From contig NZ_KE384224.1 of the NCBI RefSeq assembly GCF_000424685.1, positions 124,001 to 188,000 of the forward strand: a stretch of 64,000 nt of DNA, read 5' to 3'. The position numbers and the translations under genes were made by a program. Positions 40,420-49,897 of this stretch are shown here, one piece after another. The notes beneath the pieces were generated by a model, which saw only the letters and a list, made by a program, of their open reading frames with translations, did no database searches and was not told where the DNA came from. Positions within the stretch are counted from its first letter, which is position 1. Every line of letters starts with the position of its first letter. The stretch is from Methylococcus capsulatus str. Texas = ATCC 19069. Its GTDB lineage: Bacteria > Pseudomonadota > Gammaproteobacteria > Methylococcales > Methylococcaceae.

Positions 40420-41556
40420 GTGTCTTCATCGATATTCCCTTTGTCTGATGGCGCCAGCTGGTCTCCCGAGGATCACTGCTTCATGGCGCATGCCTTGCGT
40501 CTGGCCGAAAAGGGTATGTATACGACCGACCCCAACCCCCGGGTGGGTTCCGTCGTGGTGCAAGGAAACGAAGTGGTCGGCGCGGGCTGGCACCAGCGGG
40601 CCGGCGGCCCCCATGCCGAGATCGCGGCGCTGCGGGATGCCCGGGGGCGGGCGGCAGGGGCCACGGTCTATGTGACGCTGGAGCCTTGTTCGCATCATGG
40701 CCGCACACCGCCCTGCGCCGATGCCCTGATCGAGGCGGGGGTGCATCGGGTGGTGGCAGCCATGCAGGATCCCAATCCACGGGTGGCCGGGCAAGGTCTC
40801 GAACGGTTGCGGCGGGCGGGCATCGAAGTGTCCTGCGGTTTGCTGGCGCGGGAGGCGGAGCGCTTGAATCAGGGCTTCGTCAAGCGGATGCGTTCGGGTT
40901 TGCCGTTTGTCCGGAGCAAGCTGGCCATGAGCCTCGACGGGCGTACCGCCCTGGCGTCCGGTGACAGCAAATGGATCACCGGAGATGCGGCTCGGCGCGA
41001 CGTCCATCGCCTGAGGGCGCGCAGCTCGGTTATCGTGACAGGGATCGGCACCTTGCGAGCCGACGATCCTTTTCTCACCGCCCGGCCGAATGATGCGACC
41101 GAGCTGGAGCAGCCGGCGCGGGTGATTCTGGACAGCCGTCTGCGGTCACCGCCGAACGCAAGGGTTTTCCAGCAGCCCGGACGTACGCTGGTGCTGACCA
41201 CGGCGAGCGATCCCCGTGCGCGGCAAGCGTTGCTCGATGTCGGCGCCGAAGTGCTGGAGGTCGAGCCCGATGGCGCGGGAAGGCCGGACGTGGCAGCCGT
41301 CGTGCGGCTGCTGGGACGGCTGGAGTTCAACGAGGTGCTTTTCGAAGCCGGTGCTGCCCTGAACGGAGCGCTGCTGTCGGCCGGCGTGGTCGATGAGTGG
41401 GTCGTCTATCTCGCTCCTTGTGTCTTGGGAGACGAAGCGCGTGGGCTGTTCCGTCTGCCCGGTCTGGCCGGGATGGCGGACCGTCCGGAACTGGCGATCG
41501 TGGATGCGCGGCGGGTCGGCAGTGACATGCGGCTGATCCTGCGGTCGAGCGGCTGA
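40420..41556 (+). CDS. ribD: Bifunctional diaminohydroxyphosphoribosylaminopyrimidine deaminase / uracil reductase
   Basis: 378 residues from a GTG at 40420, 15 bases after nrdR. Steps two and three of riboflavin synthesis. The N-terminal deaminase has the zinc site HAE and PCSHHGRTPPC. The C-terminal reductase carries KLAMSLDGRTA and WITGDAARRDVH. It heads the riboflavin run ribD-ribE-ribBA-ribH. Confidence 0.97.
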   Translation: MSSSIFPLSDGASWSPEDHCFMAHALRLAEKGMYTTDPNPRVGSVVVQGNEVVGAGWHQRAGGPHAEIAALRDARGRAAGATVYVTLEPCSHHGRTPPCADALIEAGVHRVVAAMQDPNPRVAGQGLERLRRAGIEVSCGLLAREAERLNQGFVKRMRSGLPFVRSKLAMSLDGRTALASGDSKWITGDAARRDVHRLRARSSVIVTGIGTLRADDPFLTARPNDATELEQPARVILDSRLRSPPNARVFQQPGRTLVLTTASDPRARQALLDVGAEVLEVEPDGAGRPDVAAVVRLLGRLEFNEVLFEAGAALNGALLSAGVVDEWVVYLAPCVLGDEARGLFRLPGLAGMADRPELAIVDARRVGSDMRLILRSSG

Positions 41557-41589
41557 AACGGGTGGTGAGTTCCGGGGAACCCTGAAACC

Positions 41590-42249
41590 ATGTTTACAGG
41601 CATAATACAGGCCATGGGGCAGTTACAGCGCAAGGAGCCCCGCGGCGGCGATTACCGCCTGACCGTCGCCGCCGGCAAGTTGGCCATGAGCGATGTGAGG
41701 CTTGGCGACAGCATCGCGGTCAATGGCGTCTGCTTGACGGTAGTCGGGTTCGGCGAGGGCGGTTTCCGCGCCGACGTCTCCCGCGAGACCCTGTCACGTA
41801 CCACGCTCGGGGAGCTCCGGACCGGGACTGCGCTCAACCTGGAGCTGGCACTGACACCGGGCAGCCGCCTGGGTGGACACATCGTCAGCGGCCATGTCGA
41901 CGGCATCGGTACCATCATGGCACGGGACGAGGATGGACGGTCGGTCAGATTCCAGCTCGATGCGCCTGCGCACCTGGCGAAATACATCGCCGAAAAGGGG
42001 TCGATCTGCATCGACGGAATCAGTCTGACGGTCAATCGCGTCGACGGCAGCGTGTTCGACGTCAACGTCGTTCCCCATACGCTGGCGGTAACGACGCTGA
42101 AGGACGCCCAGGCTGGCCGACGCGTCAATCTTGAAGTCGACCTGTTGGCCCGGTACCTGGAGCGCTTGATTCAAGGCGGGGACGCGGCGCGGCCCGCCGG
42201 TTCACTCACGCGCGAATGGCTGCGCGGTCATGGATTCATCCCGGAATGA
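41590..42249 (+). CDS. ribE: Riboflavin synthase alpha chain
   Basis: 219 residues made of two lumazine-binding repeats. MFTGIIQ at the N-terminus is diagnostic. The repeats carry NGVCLTV and DGISLTV. It dismutates two molecules of dimethylribityllumazine to riboflavin. Its stop overlaps the start of ribBA (ATGA). E. coli uses the name ribC for this gene. Confidence 0.97.
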   Translation: MFTGIIQAMGQLQRKEPRGGDYRLTVAAGKLAMSDVRLGDSIAVNGVCLTVVGFGEGGFRADVSRETLSRTTLGELRTGTALNLELALTPGSRLGGHIVSGHVDGIGTIMARDEDGRSVRFQLDAPAHLAKYIAEKGSICIDGISLTVNRVDGSVFDVNVVPHTLAVTTLKDAQAGRRVNLEVDLLARYLERLIQGGDAARPAGSLTREWLRGHGFIPE

Positions 42250-43361
42250 CGCTGAATACGATCGAAGAAATCATAGAAGACATCCGCCAAGGCAGGATGG
42301 TCGTCATCATGGACGATGAGGACCGGGAAAACGAAGGCGACCTCGTCATGGCGGCGGGGCATGTGCGGCCGGAGGACATCAACTTCATGGCGCGTTACGG
42401 CCGGGGGCTGATCTGTCTGACGCTGACTCGTGAGCGCTGCCAGCAGTTGCGGCTGCCCTTGATGGTGAATGAGAACCGGACGCCGCATTCGACCAATTTC
42501 ACGGTGTCGATCGAAGCCGCCACCGGTGTCACCACGGGTATTTCGGCCAGCGACCGGGCGCGTACCATCCAGTGCGCCGTCGCTCCGGACGCCAGGCCCG
42601 ACGATCTGGTCCAGCCGGGCCATATCTTCCCGCTCATGGCGCAACCCGGCGGGGTGCTCAACCGTGCCGGACACACGGAGGCGGGCTGCGACCTGGCGCG
42701 CCTGGCCGGCCTGGTACCGGCGGCTGTCATCGTCGAAATCCTCAACGAGGACGGTTCGATGGCGCGGCGTGCCGACCTGGAAAAGTTTGCGGCCGTCCAC
42801 GGCCTCAAGATTGGCACCATCGCCGACCTGATCCATTACCGGATGCAGAACGAGCAGACCGTGGAACGCATCTGCGAATGCGATTTCCCGACCGAACACG
42901 GTCGCTTCCGCCTCCACGCCTATCAGGACCGTCTGGACAACAAACTGCATCTTGCCCTGACGCTAGGCGACGTCGCCGGCGGCGAGCCGGTGCTGGTAAG
43001 GGTCCATGGCCGCAATCTGCTGACCGATTTGTTCGGGGTGAGGCGCGGCGACATCGGTATCTCCCTGCGCGCGGCGATGAAGCGAATCGCCGACGAGGGG
43101 CGTGGCGTGCTCGTCGTGATCCGCAACGAGGAAGACGATCGTTGCTTGGTGGAGCGCATACATCAGTACCAGATGGAGGACCACGGTGTGGACATCGGCC
43201 AGCGCGAGGACCCGGGCGTGGACTGGCGCACGACCGGAACCGGAGCGCAGATTCTCGCCGACCTGGGCGTGCGCAAACTGCGGGTACTGGGCGCGCACAA
43301 GAAATATTTGGGGCTTTCCGGCTACGGGCTGGAAGTCGTGGACTACGTGACAACCGACTGA
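42246..43361 (+). CDS. ribBA: 3,4-dihydroxy-2-butanone-4-phosphate synthase with GTP-cyclohydrolase-II-like domain
   Basis: 371 residues. The first about 200 are a complete DHBP synthase ([20 protein letters not shown]), which forms the four-carbon precursor of lumazine. The remainder has the GTP cyclohydrolase II fold, but the zinc-binding Cys cluster is absent: the expected region reads [14 protein letters not shown], and only one Cys occurs later. So this half is probably inactive as a cyclohydrolase, as in other proteobacterial hybrids, and a separate ribA is expected elsewhere. Confidence 0.94.
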   Translation: MTLNTIEEIIEDIRQGRMVVIMDDEDRENEGDLVMAAGHVRPEDINFMARYGRGLICLTLTRERCQQLRLPLMVNENRTPHSTNFTVSIEAATGVTTGISASDRARTIQCAVAPDARPDDLVQPGHIFPLMAQPGGVLNRAGHTEAGCDLARLAGLVPAAVIVEILNEDGSMARRADLEKFAAVHGLKIGTIADLIHYRMQNEQTVERICECDFPTEHGRFRLHAYQDRLDNKLHLALTLGDVAGGEPVLVRVHGRNLLTDLFGVRRGDIGISLRAAMKRIADEGRGVLVVIRNEEDDRCLVERIHQYQMEDHGVDIGQREDPGVDWRTTGTGAQILADLGVRKLRVLGAHKKYLGLSGYGLEVVDYVTTD

Positions 43362-43373
43362 TCGGGAACCGAT

Positions 43374-43853
43374 ATGGCTCATCTCAAGATTTTCGAAGGT
43401 GGCATGAATGCCGCCGGGCTGCGTGTGTGCATCGCCGCTTCGCGCTTCAACAGTTTCATCGTGGACCACCTGGTCAGCGGCGCGGTCGATGCCCTGATCC
43501 GCCACGGCGCCAGCAGGGAGGACATTTGCATCGCCAAGACACCGGGTGCCTATGAGCTGCCACTGGCCGTCAAGAAGATCGCCGATTCCGGGCGTTTCGA
43601 TGCGATCATCGCGCTGGGTGCGGTGATCAGAGGCGCGACCCCGCATTTCGATTACGTCGCCGGCGAATGCGTGAAAGGCCTGGCGGGCGTTTCGCTGCAG
43701 CACGGTCTGCCAGTCGCCTTCGGCGTGCTCACCGTAGACACCATCGAGCAGGCAGTCGAACGGGCCGGGACCAAAGCCGGCAACAAGGGCGCCGAAGCGG
43801 CGTTGTCCGCGATCGAAATGGTCAATCTGCTGCGGCAGTTGGGGGCCGAATGA
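43374..43853 (+). CDS. ribH: 6,7-dimethyl-8-ribityllumazine synthase
   Basis: 159 residues, typical size. It condenses the pyrimidine and butanone phosphate precursors in the penultimate step of riboflavin synthesis. Visible are [44 protein letters not shown] and [12 protein letters not shown]. The stop overlaps the nusB start by 4 bases. Confidence 0.98.
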   Translation: MAHLKIFEGGMNAAGLRVCIAASRFNSFIVDHLVSGAVDALIRHGASREDICIAKTPGAYELPLAVKKIADSGRFDAIIALGAVIRGATPHFDYVAGECVKGLAGVSLQHGLPVAFGVLTVDTIEQAVERAGTKAGNKGAEAALSAIEMVNLLRQLGAE

Positions 43854-44446
43854 GTCTGGCGCGGACACTGGCGCGCCGTGCCGCCGTGCAGGCCGTCTAC
43901 CAGTGGCAACTGGCGCGGGACAGCCTGCCGGACATCGAACGCCAGTTCGTCGAGGAGTTGCAGCTAGCCAAGTCGTTGTACCGGCGCCATGCCGAGGGTT
44001 TTGAACTGAGTCCGCCCGAACGGGAACAACTCGAGGAGTTGCTGGAGAAGTTTGGCCGTTCCCAAGGGACGGACGAGGTCGAGGAAGAGGATGTGACGCT
44101 GGAGCAGCGGGCCAGTCAATGTCAAGTGCCCGACGTCCAAGTCGGCTATTTCAAGGAGCTCCTCCATGGCGTGGCGAACAATCTGGCCCTGCTGGATGCC
44201 GCGCTGGCGAAATATCTCGATCGTCCCATTGATGAAGTCGATCCGGTGGAGCGAGCGATCCTTCGCATCGGTTGCTACGAATTCATGCGCCGGCCGGAGA
44301 CGCCGTACCGGGTGATTCTGAACGAGGCCATCAATCTGGCCAGGGAATTCGGCGCTGCCCAGAGCTATCGTTATGTGAACGGCATCCTCGACCGGGTGGC
44401 GCACGAATGCCGGGCGGTCGAAATGGCGGCCCGCCGACGGGGGTGA
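43850..44446 (+). CDS. nusB: Transcription antitermination protein NusB, with an insertion
   Basis: 198 residues against a usual length of about 140. The N-terminal [13 protein letters not shown] and the C-terminal [27 protein letters not shown] and YVNGILD are standard NusB. The excess falls in an acidic helical insert, about residues 43-95 (includes [14 protein letters not shown] and [10 protein letters not shown]), between helix 2 and the RNA-binding core. NusB with NusE promotes antitermination on rRNA operons. The ribH-nusB-thiL-pgpA order is conserved. Confidence 0.95.
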   Translation: MSLARTLARRAAVQAVYQWQLARDSLPDIERQFVEELQLAKSLYRRHAEGFELSPPEREQLEELLEKFGRSQGTDEVEEEDVTLEQRASQCQVPDVQVGYFKELLHGVANNLALLDAALAKYLDRPIDEVDPVERAILRIGCYEFMRRPETPYRVILNEAINLAREFGAAQSYRYVNGILDRVAHECRAVEMAARRRG

Positions 44447-44460
44447 ACTTGCCCGGTTCC

Positions 44461-45438
44461 ATGCAACGGCCGGGTGAATTCGAGATCATCCGGCGCTTTT
44501 TTTCCAGACAGCGGGTAGCGGACGTGAACACCGAGATCGGCATCGGCGACGACTGCGCGGTCCTGAACTTCACGGCAGCTGCGCGGTTAGCCCTGACCAC
44601 CGACACACTGGTCGCGGGCATCCATTTTTTTTCCGATACCGATCCGACAAGGCTCGGCCATAAGGCGCTCGCGGTCAATCTCAGCGACTTGGCCGCCATG
44701 GGGGCCAGACCGAGATGGGCTTTGCTGGCCTTGACCCTGCCGGAAAACGATCCCGAATGGATCGCGGCTTTTGCGCAAGGCTTCTTCCGCCTCGCCGAGC
44801 GCCACAGGGTACAGCTGATCGGGGGGGACACCACGCGGGGGCCGCTGGCCATCACGGTCCACGCCCTGGGAACCGTGGACGGCAGGCCTGGAGTAAAGCG
44901 TGCGGGCGCCAAACCCGGAGATGCCATTTATGTCACCGGCAGCATCGGCCTCGCCGGTCTGGGGCTGAGGATCAGGCAGGGGGCCTATCTTGTCCCGGAC
45001 GAGGAGGCGCTGGATCGGCTGGAAGCCCCCCAGCCCCGGACCGACTTCGGCATACGCCTCGGAGAATTTGCCAGCGCCGGCATCGATGTCTCGGATGGTC
45101 TGGCGGCAGACCTCGGGCACATCCTCGAGCAAAGTTCCGTTGGCGCCGAGGTGGACTGGGAGTCTCTGCCGTTGTCGGCAGGCGTCGGCCGTTACGTGGC
45201 CGACTCCGGCGACTGGCAGATGCCGTTGGTCGCCGGTGACGACTACGAACTGTGTTTCACCGCGTCCCCCGCCTATGCCCAGGCGATCGCGTCTGCCGCC
45301 GATGCAACCGCCACCCCGGTGAGGCGCATTGGGACGATCCGTACCGGATCGGGTCTGATCATCCGGCGGCGCGGCCGTCCGGTCGAGCTGTCACGCTCTG
45401 GGTATCTGCACTTCGTTTCCGGGGAGGCGCGAAGATGA
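44461..45438 (+). CDS. thiL: Thiamine-monophosphate kinase
   Basis: 325 residues from the ATG at 44461, which gives the usual MQRPGEFEII N-terminus. A GTG at 44443 overlapping the nusB stop is an alternative. It phosphorylates thiamine monophosphate to the diphosphate cofactor. GIGDDCAVL, TTDTLVAGIHF, GGDTTRGP and GIDVSDGLAADL are the family motifs. Its stop overlaps the pgpA start. Confidence 0.96.
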   Translation: MQRPGEFEIIRRFFSRQRVADVNTEIGIGDDCAVLNFTAAARLALTTDTLVAGIHFFSDTDPTRLGHKALAVNLSDLAAMGARPRWALLALTLPENDPEWIAAFAQGFFRLAERHRVQLIGGDTTRGPLAITVHALGTVDGRPGVKRAGAKPGDAIYVTGSIGLAGLGLRIRQGAYLVPDEEALDRLEAPQPRTDFGIRLGEFASAGIDVSDGLAADLGHILEQSSVGAEVDWESLPLSAGVGRYVADSGDWQMPLVAGDDYELCFTASPAYAQAIASAADATATPVRRIGTIRTGSGLIIRRRGRPVELSRSGYLHFVSGEARR

Positions 45439-45938
45439 GGCGCCGTCGTATCGGTTTCCGCCAGGCATTCCATAGTCCCTGGACTGCGATCGCCGTTGGC
45501 TTCGGGGCCGGGCTGTCTCCCTGGGCGCCTGGCACCTTGGGGACCCTGGTGGCAATTCCGCCATATCTTCTGCTCGTCGGCACCGGTCCGGTGGTCTATT
45601 CGGCCGTCGTCGTCGTTTCGCTGGGGCTGGGCGTGGTTGCCTGCGGGCGCTGCGGCCGCGCGCTGGGAGAGATCGACCATCCCGCGATCGTATGGGATGA
45701 GATAGTCGGTTTCCTCGTGACGATGTGGGGCCTCCCGGCCTCTTGGCAGAACGTGCTGCTGGGCTTCATCCTCTTCCGGTTTTTCGACATCGTCAAACCT
45801 TGGCCCATCCGGGCCATCGACCGTGGAACGGCGGGCGGCTGGGGCGTCATGCTCGACGACGTGGCTGCCGGCCTGCTGTCGTCCGTGATCCTTCATGTCT
45901 TGGTATCACCGTCGTCGGTAACCGGCCTGTTTCGCTGA
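45435..45938 (+). CDS. pgpA: Phosphatidylglycerophosphatase A
   Basis: 167 residues with several membrane helices. It dephosphorylates phosphatidylglycerophosphate made by PgsA. Motifs are GAGLSPWAPGTLGTLVA, WDEIVGF and LFRFFDIVKPWPI. It overlaps thiL by 4 bases (ATGA) and ends the run of riboflavin/thiamine genes. Confidence 0.96.
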   Translation: MRRRRIGFRQAFHSPWTAIAVGFGAGLSPWAPGTLGTLVAIPPYLLLVGTGPVVYSAVVVVSLGLGVVACGRCGRALGEIDHPAIVWDEIVGFLVTMWGLPASWQNVLLGFILFRFFDIVKPWPIRAIDRGTAGGWGVMLDDVAAGLLSSVILHVLVSPSSVTGLFR

Positions 45939-45996
45939 TCATGGACGGTCGGTGGGTGTGGGATTTGACCCGTCGATCCAGGAAGGAGTAAGTTGT

Positions 45997-46019
45997 TTGA
46001 CACAGGTAACCGGGTTACC
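45997..46019 (+). promoter_or_regulatory. -35 box followed by palindrome upstream of the zinc-ribbon gene
   Basis: TTGACA at 45997-46002 is a perfect -35 box. A 15-base palindrome GGTAACC G GGTTACC (46005-46019) begins 2 bases later, where a repressor or activator would cover the spacer. No good -10 box is seen at the expected distance. The small zinc-ribbon gene starts at 46057. Confidence 0.4.
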
Positions 46020-46056
46020 CGCACCAGTCCACAAACAACAAGAACGGGGAATCGCC

Positions 46057-46365
46057 ATGGCCAGACGCATCACCAAGGATTGCGACGACAAAGCGGCAGG
46101 GATCCGCTTTCACATCAGTTCCGCCCGCATGTCGATGAACAAGATCAGCTTCGTTGCGTTTCAGCGTTTCCTGGACGAAATGGAGCGATCCATGTACCTG
46201 TGTCCGGAATGCGGCTGGCGCGGGCGGGGTCGGGAACTCGTGCCGATGGAGCAGGACGGGAACGGTGCTTATGCCTGGGGATCAGACGCCGAAACCTGGT
46301 ATGCCTGCCCGAGATGCGAGAGCGAGATCAGCGTCGAGACCCCGTTGATGCGGCCGACGGATTGA
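46057..46365 (+). CDS. Small protein with two CxxC motifs (zinc ribbon-like), unknown
   Basis: 102 residues from the ATG at 46057, with GGGGA ahead as ribosome site. Two pairs of cysteines, CPEC (in LCPECGW) and CPRC (in ACPRCES), about 40 residues apart, suggest one zinc site. The N-terminal part is basic (MARRITKDCDDK). No family is recognised. It may bind nucleic acid or be a metal-dependent regulator. A palindrome lies just upstream, so it is probably transcribed separately from pgpA. Confidence 0.7.
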   Translation: MARRITKDCDDKAAGIRFHISSARMSMNKISFVAFQRFLDEMERSMYLCPECGWRGRGRELVPMEQDGNGAYAWGSDAETWYACPRCESEISVETPLMRPTD

Positions 46366-46386
46366 TGGCAGTCCAGCGGTTCGGTA

Positions 46387-48846
46387 TCACGCGAGCTTCT
46401 CGAAGAATTCCGTGGCCGGAAGCGGCGGGCTGAAATAGTATCCTTGAAAGCGCGTGCAGCCCCTGGCCTTCAGAAATTCGAGCTGGGCGCGGGTTTCGAC
46501 ACCTTCGGCCACGGTCTCCAGGTTCAAATGGTAGGCCATCGACAGGATGGTCTGGACTAGCGCGACATCGCTGGGGTCATCCGGCAAGTCATTGACAAAG
46601 GTCTGCGCGATCTTCAGTTCACTGAGCGGCAGGCGTTTCAGATAAGCCAGCGAAGAGTAACCGGTACCGAAGTCGTCCACCGAAAACCGGATGCCCAGCC
46701 TTTCCAGGAAGCTCATTTTCGCGATGGCGTCGTCGAAGTCCGAAACCAGCAGACCTTCCGTGATTTCGAAGATCAGATCATGAGGATTGGCACCGGTTCG
46801 TTTCAGAATCCGCTGGACGTGGTCGAGGAAATCAGCTTGCTGGAAGCGGCGGGGGCTGATGTTCACGGACAGGCTCAACCGGTGTCCCGCCTGTGACAGA
46901 CGCACGTTTTCGTGGCAGACCTGTTCGAAGACCCACTCCCCGATCGGCAGAATCAGTCCGGTTTCTTCGGCCAGGGCGATGAACTTGTCAGGCAACAGTA
47001 TTCCCTCGGTCGGGTGCTCCCAGCGCAGCAATGCTTCCGCGCCCACGATTCTGCCGTTCCCATCGACCTGGGACTGCAGATAGAGGCGGAACTCCCTGCG
47101 TTCCAGCGCTGCATGCATGTCCCTTTCCAGGGTCAGACGGGTCTCGGCCGCGGCCTGCATGGTCGATGCATAGGCCCTCACCGCGTTGCGTCCTGAGGCT
47201 TTGGCCTCGTACATGGCCATGTCCGCCGCTTTCAGCAGATCGTCTGCCGAGTCCGTATCGAACGGATAAATGGCGGTACCGATGCTCGCGGTGACGTAGT
47301 GCTGGCCGCTGGAGAGGACGAAGGGCCGTTGCAGTATCACCCGGAGATTTTCCGCAACATCCATGGTACGTCGGCAGGCGGATTCGAATTCTTCATCCAG
47401 GCCATTCAGCAGGATCACGAATTCGTCGCCGCCCAGCCGGGCGACCATGCCGCCCCGGCCGACACCCTCGGACAGGCGCTCGGCGACTTTGCGCAGCAGT
47501 TGGTCACCCACCGTGTGGCCGCGTGCATCGTTGAGATGCTTGAACCGGTCGAGATCGACGAACAGCAGTGAGCAGCGGGATCCGTTGACACAGCTTTCGC
47601 CAATGGCCTGATTCAGCCGTTCGAGAAACAAGCGGCGGTTCGGCAGGCCGGTCAGAGGATCGAAATAGGCCAACTGCTCGATTTCCTGCTGCGCCCGCTT
47701 GCGCTCGCTGATGTCAACGAAGGTCACGACATAATGGGTGAGGATCTGCTCGTCGTTACGTACCGCCTTGATGGAAAGCCATACCGGACAGACGTCGCCA
47801 TTCTTGCGCCGGGCGGTCAGTTCGCCCTTCCAGCAGTCTGTCCCTTTCAAGGCTTCGAGGATCGCCCGTGGGGAAGTTTTGCCTTCCTCTCCGCCAGGGT
47901 GAAGAAACTCCGAAGGCGTGCCCACGATTTCATCGGAGGTGTAACCGGTGATCGCGGAATAGCCCGAGTTGACCCGCTGTACGATACCGGCAGCATCGGT
48001 GATCATGATGGCTTCGCTGGTCTCGAAAGCCGTCGCCGCCAACCGGACGGCTTCTTCCGCCAGTTTACGTTCGGTGACGTCACGCGTGACCGCCAGTACT
48101 GCATCGGGGGCGCCGGGGCGGCTGGCGAAAGGCACTGCATGGCTTTCCAGCCAGCGTCTGCCGCCCTTGAGGCCGATGATTTGGAATTCCAGTATGCCGC
48201 TTTCGCCTGCCAGCACCCGCTGGTTGAAAGCCTTGAACCGTTCGACGTCCTGGGGAGCGACGAGCGATGCGATGGGCTTTCCCCGCACCTCTTCGATCGA
48301 TTCGGCCTCGATCATCTGAAGACCTGCTCGGTTCATATCGAGGAGGGTGCCGTCGGCGCCCACCGTTTTGACGCATTCGGGCTCTGCGTCGATGAGCATG
48401 CGCAGGCGTTGTTCCGCCTGTTTTCGCTCGCTCACCTCGCTCGCCAAATGCTGATTAAGTTCGAGCAATTGTCTGGGAGACGGAATTTCCAGGGCTCGGG
48501 GTATCAGCGGCCAGACCAGAATCGCGGTGCCGAAGGAGACCGCCGCAGTGATGACCTTGATGGCACCGTCCGTCCAGTAGGCGGGGTACCAGACCGTCCA
48601 GGCTCCCATGAAGTGCGTACCGGCGCATGCCAGGATGAATAGGCCGAACAGGAGGAACACGCTGCGGAAAACCACGTCCCGCCGCCGTTTCGCGAAATAG
48701 AGGAGCGCGATGGAGATCGCGCAGTAAGCGGCCGCGATGACCAGATCGGAGATCACGTGCAGCCAGAGCAGTTCCGGAACCCATGCGTAGCAATAGCCAT
48801 GGGGCAGGTAACCCAGCGAGGATTTCAATGCCGTGATCGGAGCCAT
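46387..48846 (-). CDS. GGDEF/EAL protein with ETR1-type ethylene-binding membrane domain
   Basis: 819 residues; the ATG at 48846 has GGGAGGAG upstream. The first about 120 residues form three hydrophobic helices that match the ethylene-binding domain of plant ETR1: Asp34, Tyr41, Phe70, Ile71, Cys74 and His78 stand at the same spacing as Asp25, Tyr32, Phe61, Ile62, Cys65 and His69 of ETR1 (the last two bind copper). The equivalent of Pro36 is Ser45. Two PAS domains follow (about 145-260 and 270-385), then GGDEF (motif LGGDEF) and EAL (motif EALLRW), both intact. It may therefore tie a small gaseous or copper-bound ligand to cyclic-di-GMP turnover. It is transcribed alone. Confidence 0.92.
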   Translation of the reverse strand: MAPITALKSSLGYLPHGYCYAWVPELLWLHVISDLVIAAAYCAISIALLYFAKRRRDVVFRSVFLLFGLFILACAGTHFMGAWTVWYPAYWTDGAIKVITAAVSFGTAILVWPLIPRALEIPSPRQLLELNQHLASEVSERKQAEQRLRMLIDAEPECVKTVGADGTLLDMNRAGLQMIEAESIEEVRGKPIASLVAPQDVERFKAFNQRVLAGESGILEFQIIGLKGGRRWLESHAVPFASRPGAPDAVLAVTRDVTERKLAEEAVRLAATAFETSEAIMITDAAGIVQRVNSGYSAITGYTSDEIVGTPSEFLHPGGEEGKTSPRAILEALKGTDCWKGELTARRKNGDVCPVWLSIKAVRNDEQILTHYVVTFVDISERKRAQQEIEQLAYFDPLTGLPNRRLFLERLNQAIGESCVNGSRCSLLFVDLDRFKHLNDARGHTVGDQLLRKVAERLSEGVGRGGMVARLGGDEFVILLNGLDEEFESACRRTMDVAENLRVILQRPFVLSSGQHYVTASIGTAIYPFDTDSADDLLKAADMAMYEAKASGRNAVRAYASTMQAAAETRLTLERDMHAALERREFRLYLQSQVDGNGRIVGAEALLRWEHPTEGILLPDKFIALAEETGLILPIGEWVFEQVCHENVRLSQAGHRLSLSVNISPRRFQQADFLDHVQRILKRTGANPHDLIFEITEGLLVSDFDDAIAKMSFLERLGIRFSVDDFGTGYSSLAYLKRLPLSELKIAQTFVNDLPDDPSDVALVQTILSMAYHLNLETVAEGVETRAQLEFLKARGCTRFQGYYFSPPLPATEFFEKLA

Positions 48847-49269
48847 GGCCGCGTATCTCCTCCCGTCCGCAGTTCATTCCGGGACGACGGTGACATCGGC
48901 GGTCCCGCTACGAGACCGCACGACGCAGCCGTGCCGGAAGCACATCAAAGTCGGCCGGATGTCGCGCTGCAGGCCGAACACCACGTTATCGAGACCAAGC
49001 TTATCACCCGCTGGCCAATGTTCCACCTCGAGTTTCGTCGTTTCTGGAGTGCCGGTCGTGCGCGAACCAACCCATCAACTGCGGCATATGCCTCATTTCG
49101 TGAAGCGGGACGGGACCCGCTTGCTTCATTTCCGCTGTCAAATCGGACGGGAGGCCGGGCGACGACCAGGGCATGGTAGCTGCTTGCGGTATGCCCACGC
49201 GACATCGCGTATAGGAAATTTCGCCTCTCATCGAGGCGGTCGAACCCGACAAGAACAAGACGAGGCATC
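48847..49269. other. Intergenic region, nothing recognised
   Basis: 423 bases between the divergent starts of the GGDEF/EAL gene and a small exported protein. Reading frames here are short and have no family-like features. The promoters of both genes must lie here, but no good pair of boxes stands out. Confidence 0.4.
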
Positions 49270-49650
49270 ATGAAGATGAAAAAACTGCTGCTTGCTGCTT
49301 TTCCTGTTGCCCTGTTCAGCGCGCAACTGCAGGCCGGATGCAAGACCCCGGACCTCAACGGCACATGGATCATGTACCAGTCCAATCTCGCCGAACAACA
49401 TACCGGACGATGCGAAATCAACGTCGCTCGAGGCGCATTTACCGGCCATTGTGTGATGGGGCATCACATGGAATTCGATGTGACTGGAACGGCCAGCGTG
49501 GACAAGAACTGCAGTGCGTCCCTGCAGATGGATTTCAGCGGTGGCAGTTCGACTTTCGACCTGCAGCTTGCCAGGAACAAGCTGGCGTTCGTGGGGCAAT
49601 GGAGCAACACCTTCGGTACGGGCGGCATCTCCAACGGGGTGAAGCGGTAG
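49270..49650 (+). CDS. Small exported protein, unknown
   Basis: 126 residues. A Sec signal peptide (MKMKKLLLAAFPVALFSAQLQA, cleaved before the GCKTP segment) leaves about 100 residues with four Cys, probably paired, and a beta-rich pattern (LNGTWIMYQ, GRCEINV, MEFDVTGTA). It looks like a small periplasmic beta-barrel or lipocalin-like protein, but no family is recognised. It is monocistronic, upstream of tRNA-Ser on the other strand. Confidence 0.75.
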   Translation: MKMKKLLLAAFPVALFSAQLQAGCKTPDLNGTWIMYQSNLAEQHTGRCEINVARGAFTGHCVMGHHMEFDVTGTASVDKNCSASLQMDFSGGSSTFDLQLARNKLAFVGQWSNTFGTGGISNGVKR

Positions 49651-49758
49651 CGGATGGGGCCGAGCAGTGTATCTGGCTGGTCTCCTCGCCGGCATTGGAG
49701 GGGGAACGGCAAGATACACTGCCTGGGAATGAAAGGCGCTCGGTTGGAAAGCTCGACG

Positions 49759-49781
49759 AAAAAGCCCGCACAGCTGCGGGC
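49759..49781 (-). terminator. Rho-independent terminator of tRNA-Ser
   Basis: On the minus strand GCCCGCA, a 4-base loop, TGCGGGC and then five T residues. It lies 26 bases past the tRNA-Ser 3' end. Confidence 0.8.
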
Positions 49782-49806
49782 CGGGGGACTGTCTGGAACA
49801 GTCGGG

Positions 49807-49897
49807 TGGCGGAGAGAGAGGGATTCGAACCCTCGATACGGTATCACCGTATACACACTTTCCAGGCGTGCTCCTTAAACCACTCGGACATCTCTCC
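49807..49897 (-). tRNA. tRNA-Ser (GGA)
   Basis: 91 bases with encoded CCA and the long variable arm typical of serine tRNA (TATACGGTGATACCGTAT region). The acceptor GGAGAGA pairs with TCTCTCC and the discriminator is G. The anticodon loop CTGGAAA gives GGA. Confidence 0.97.

Noticed and set aside
48833..49273. Frame of 146 codons across the gap upstream of the small exported protein
   Set aside because: Arg/Ser-rich composition typical of non-coding high-GC DNA; overlaps both neighbours' starts.
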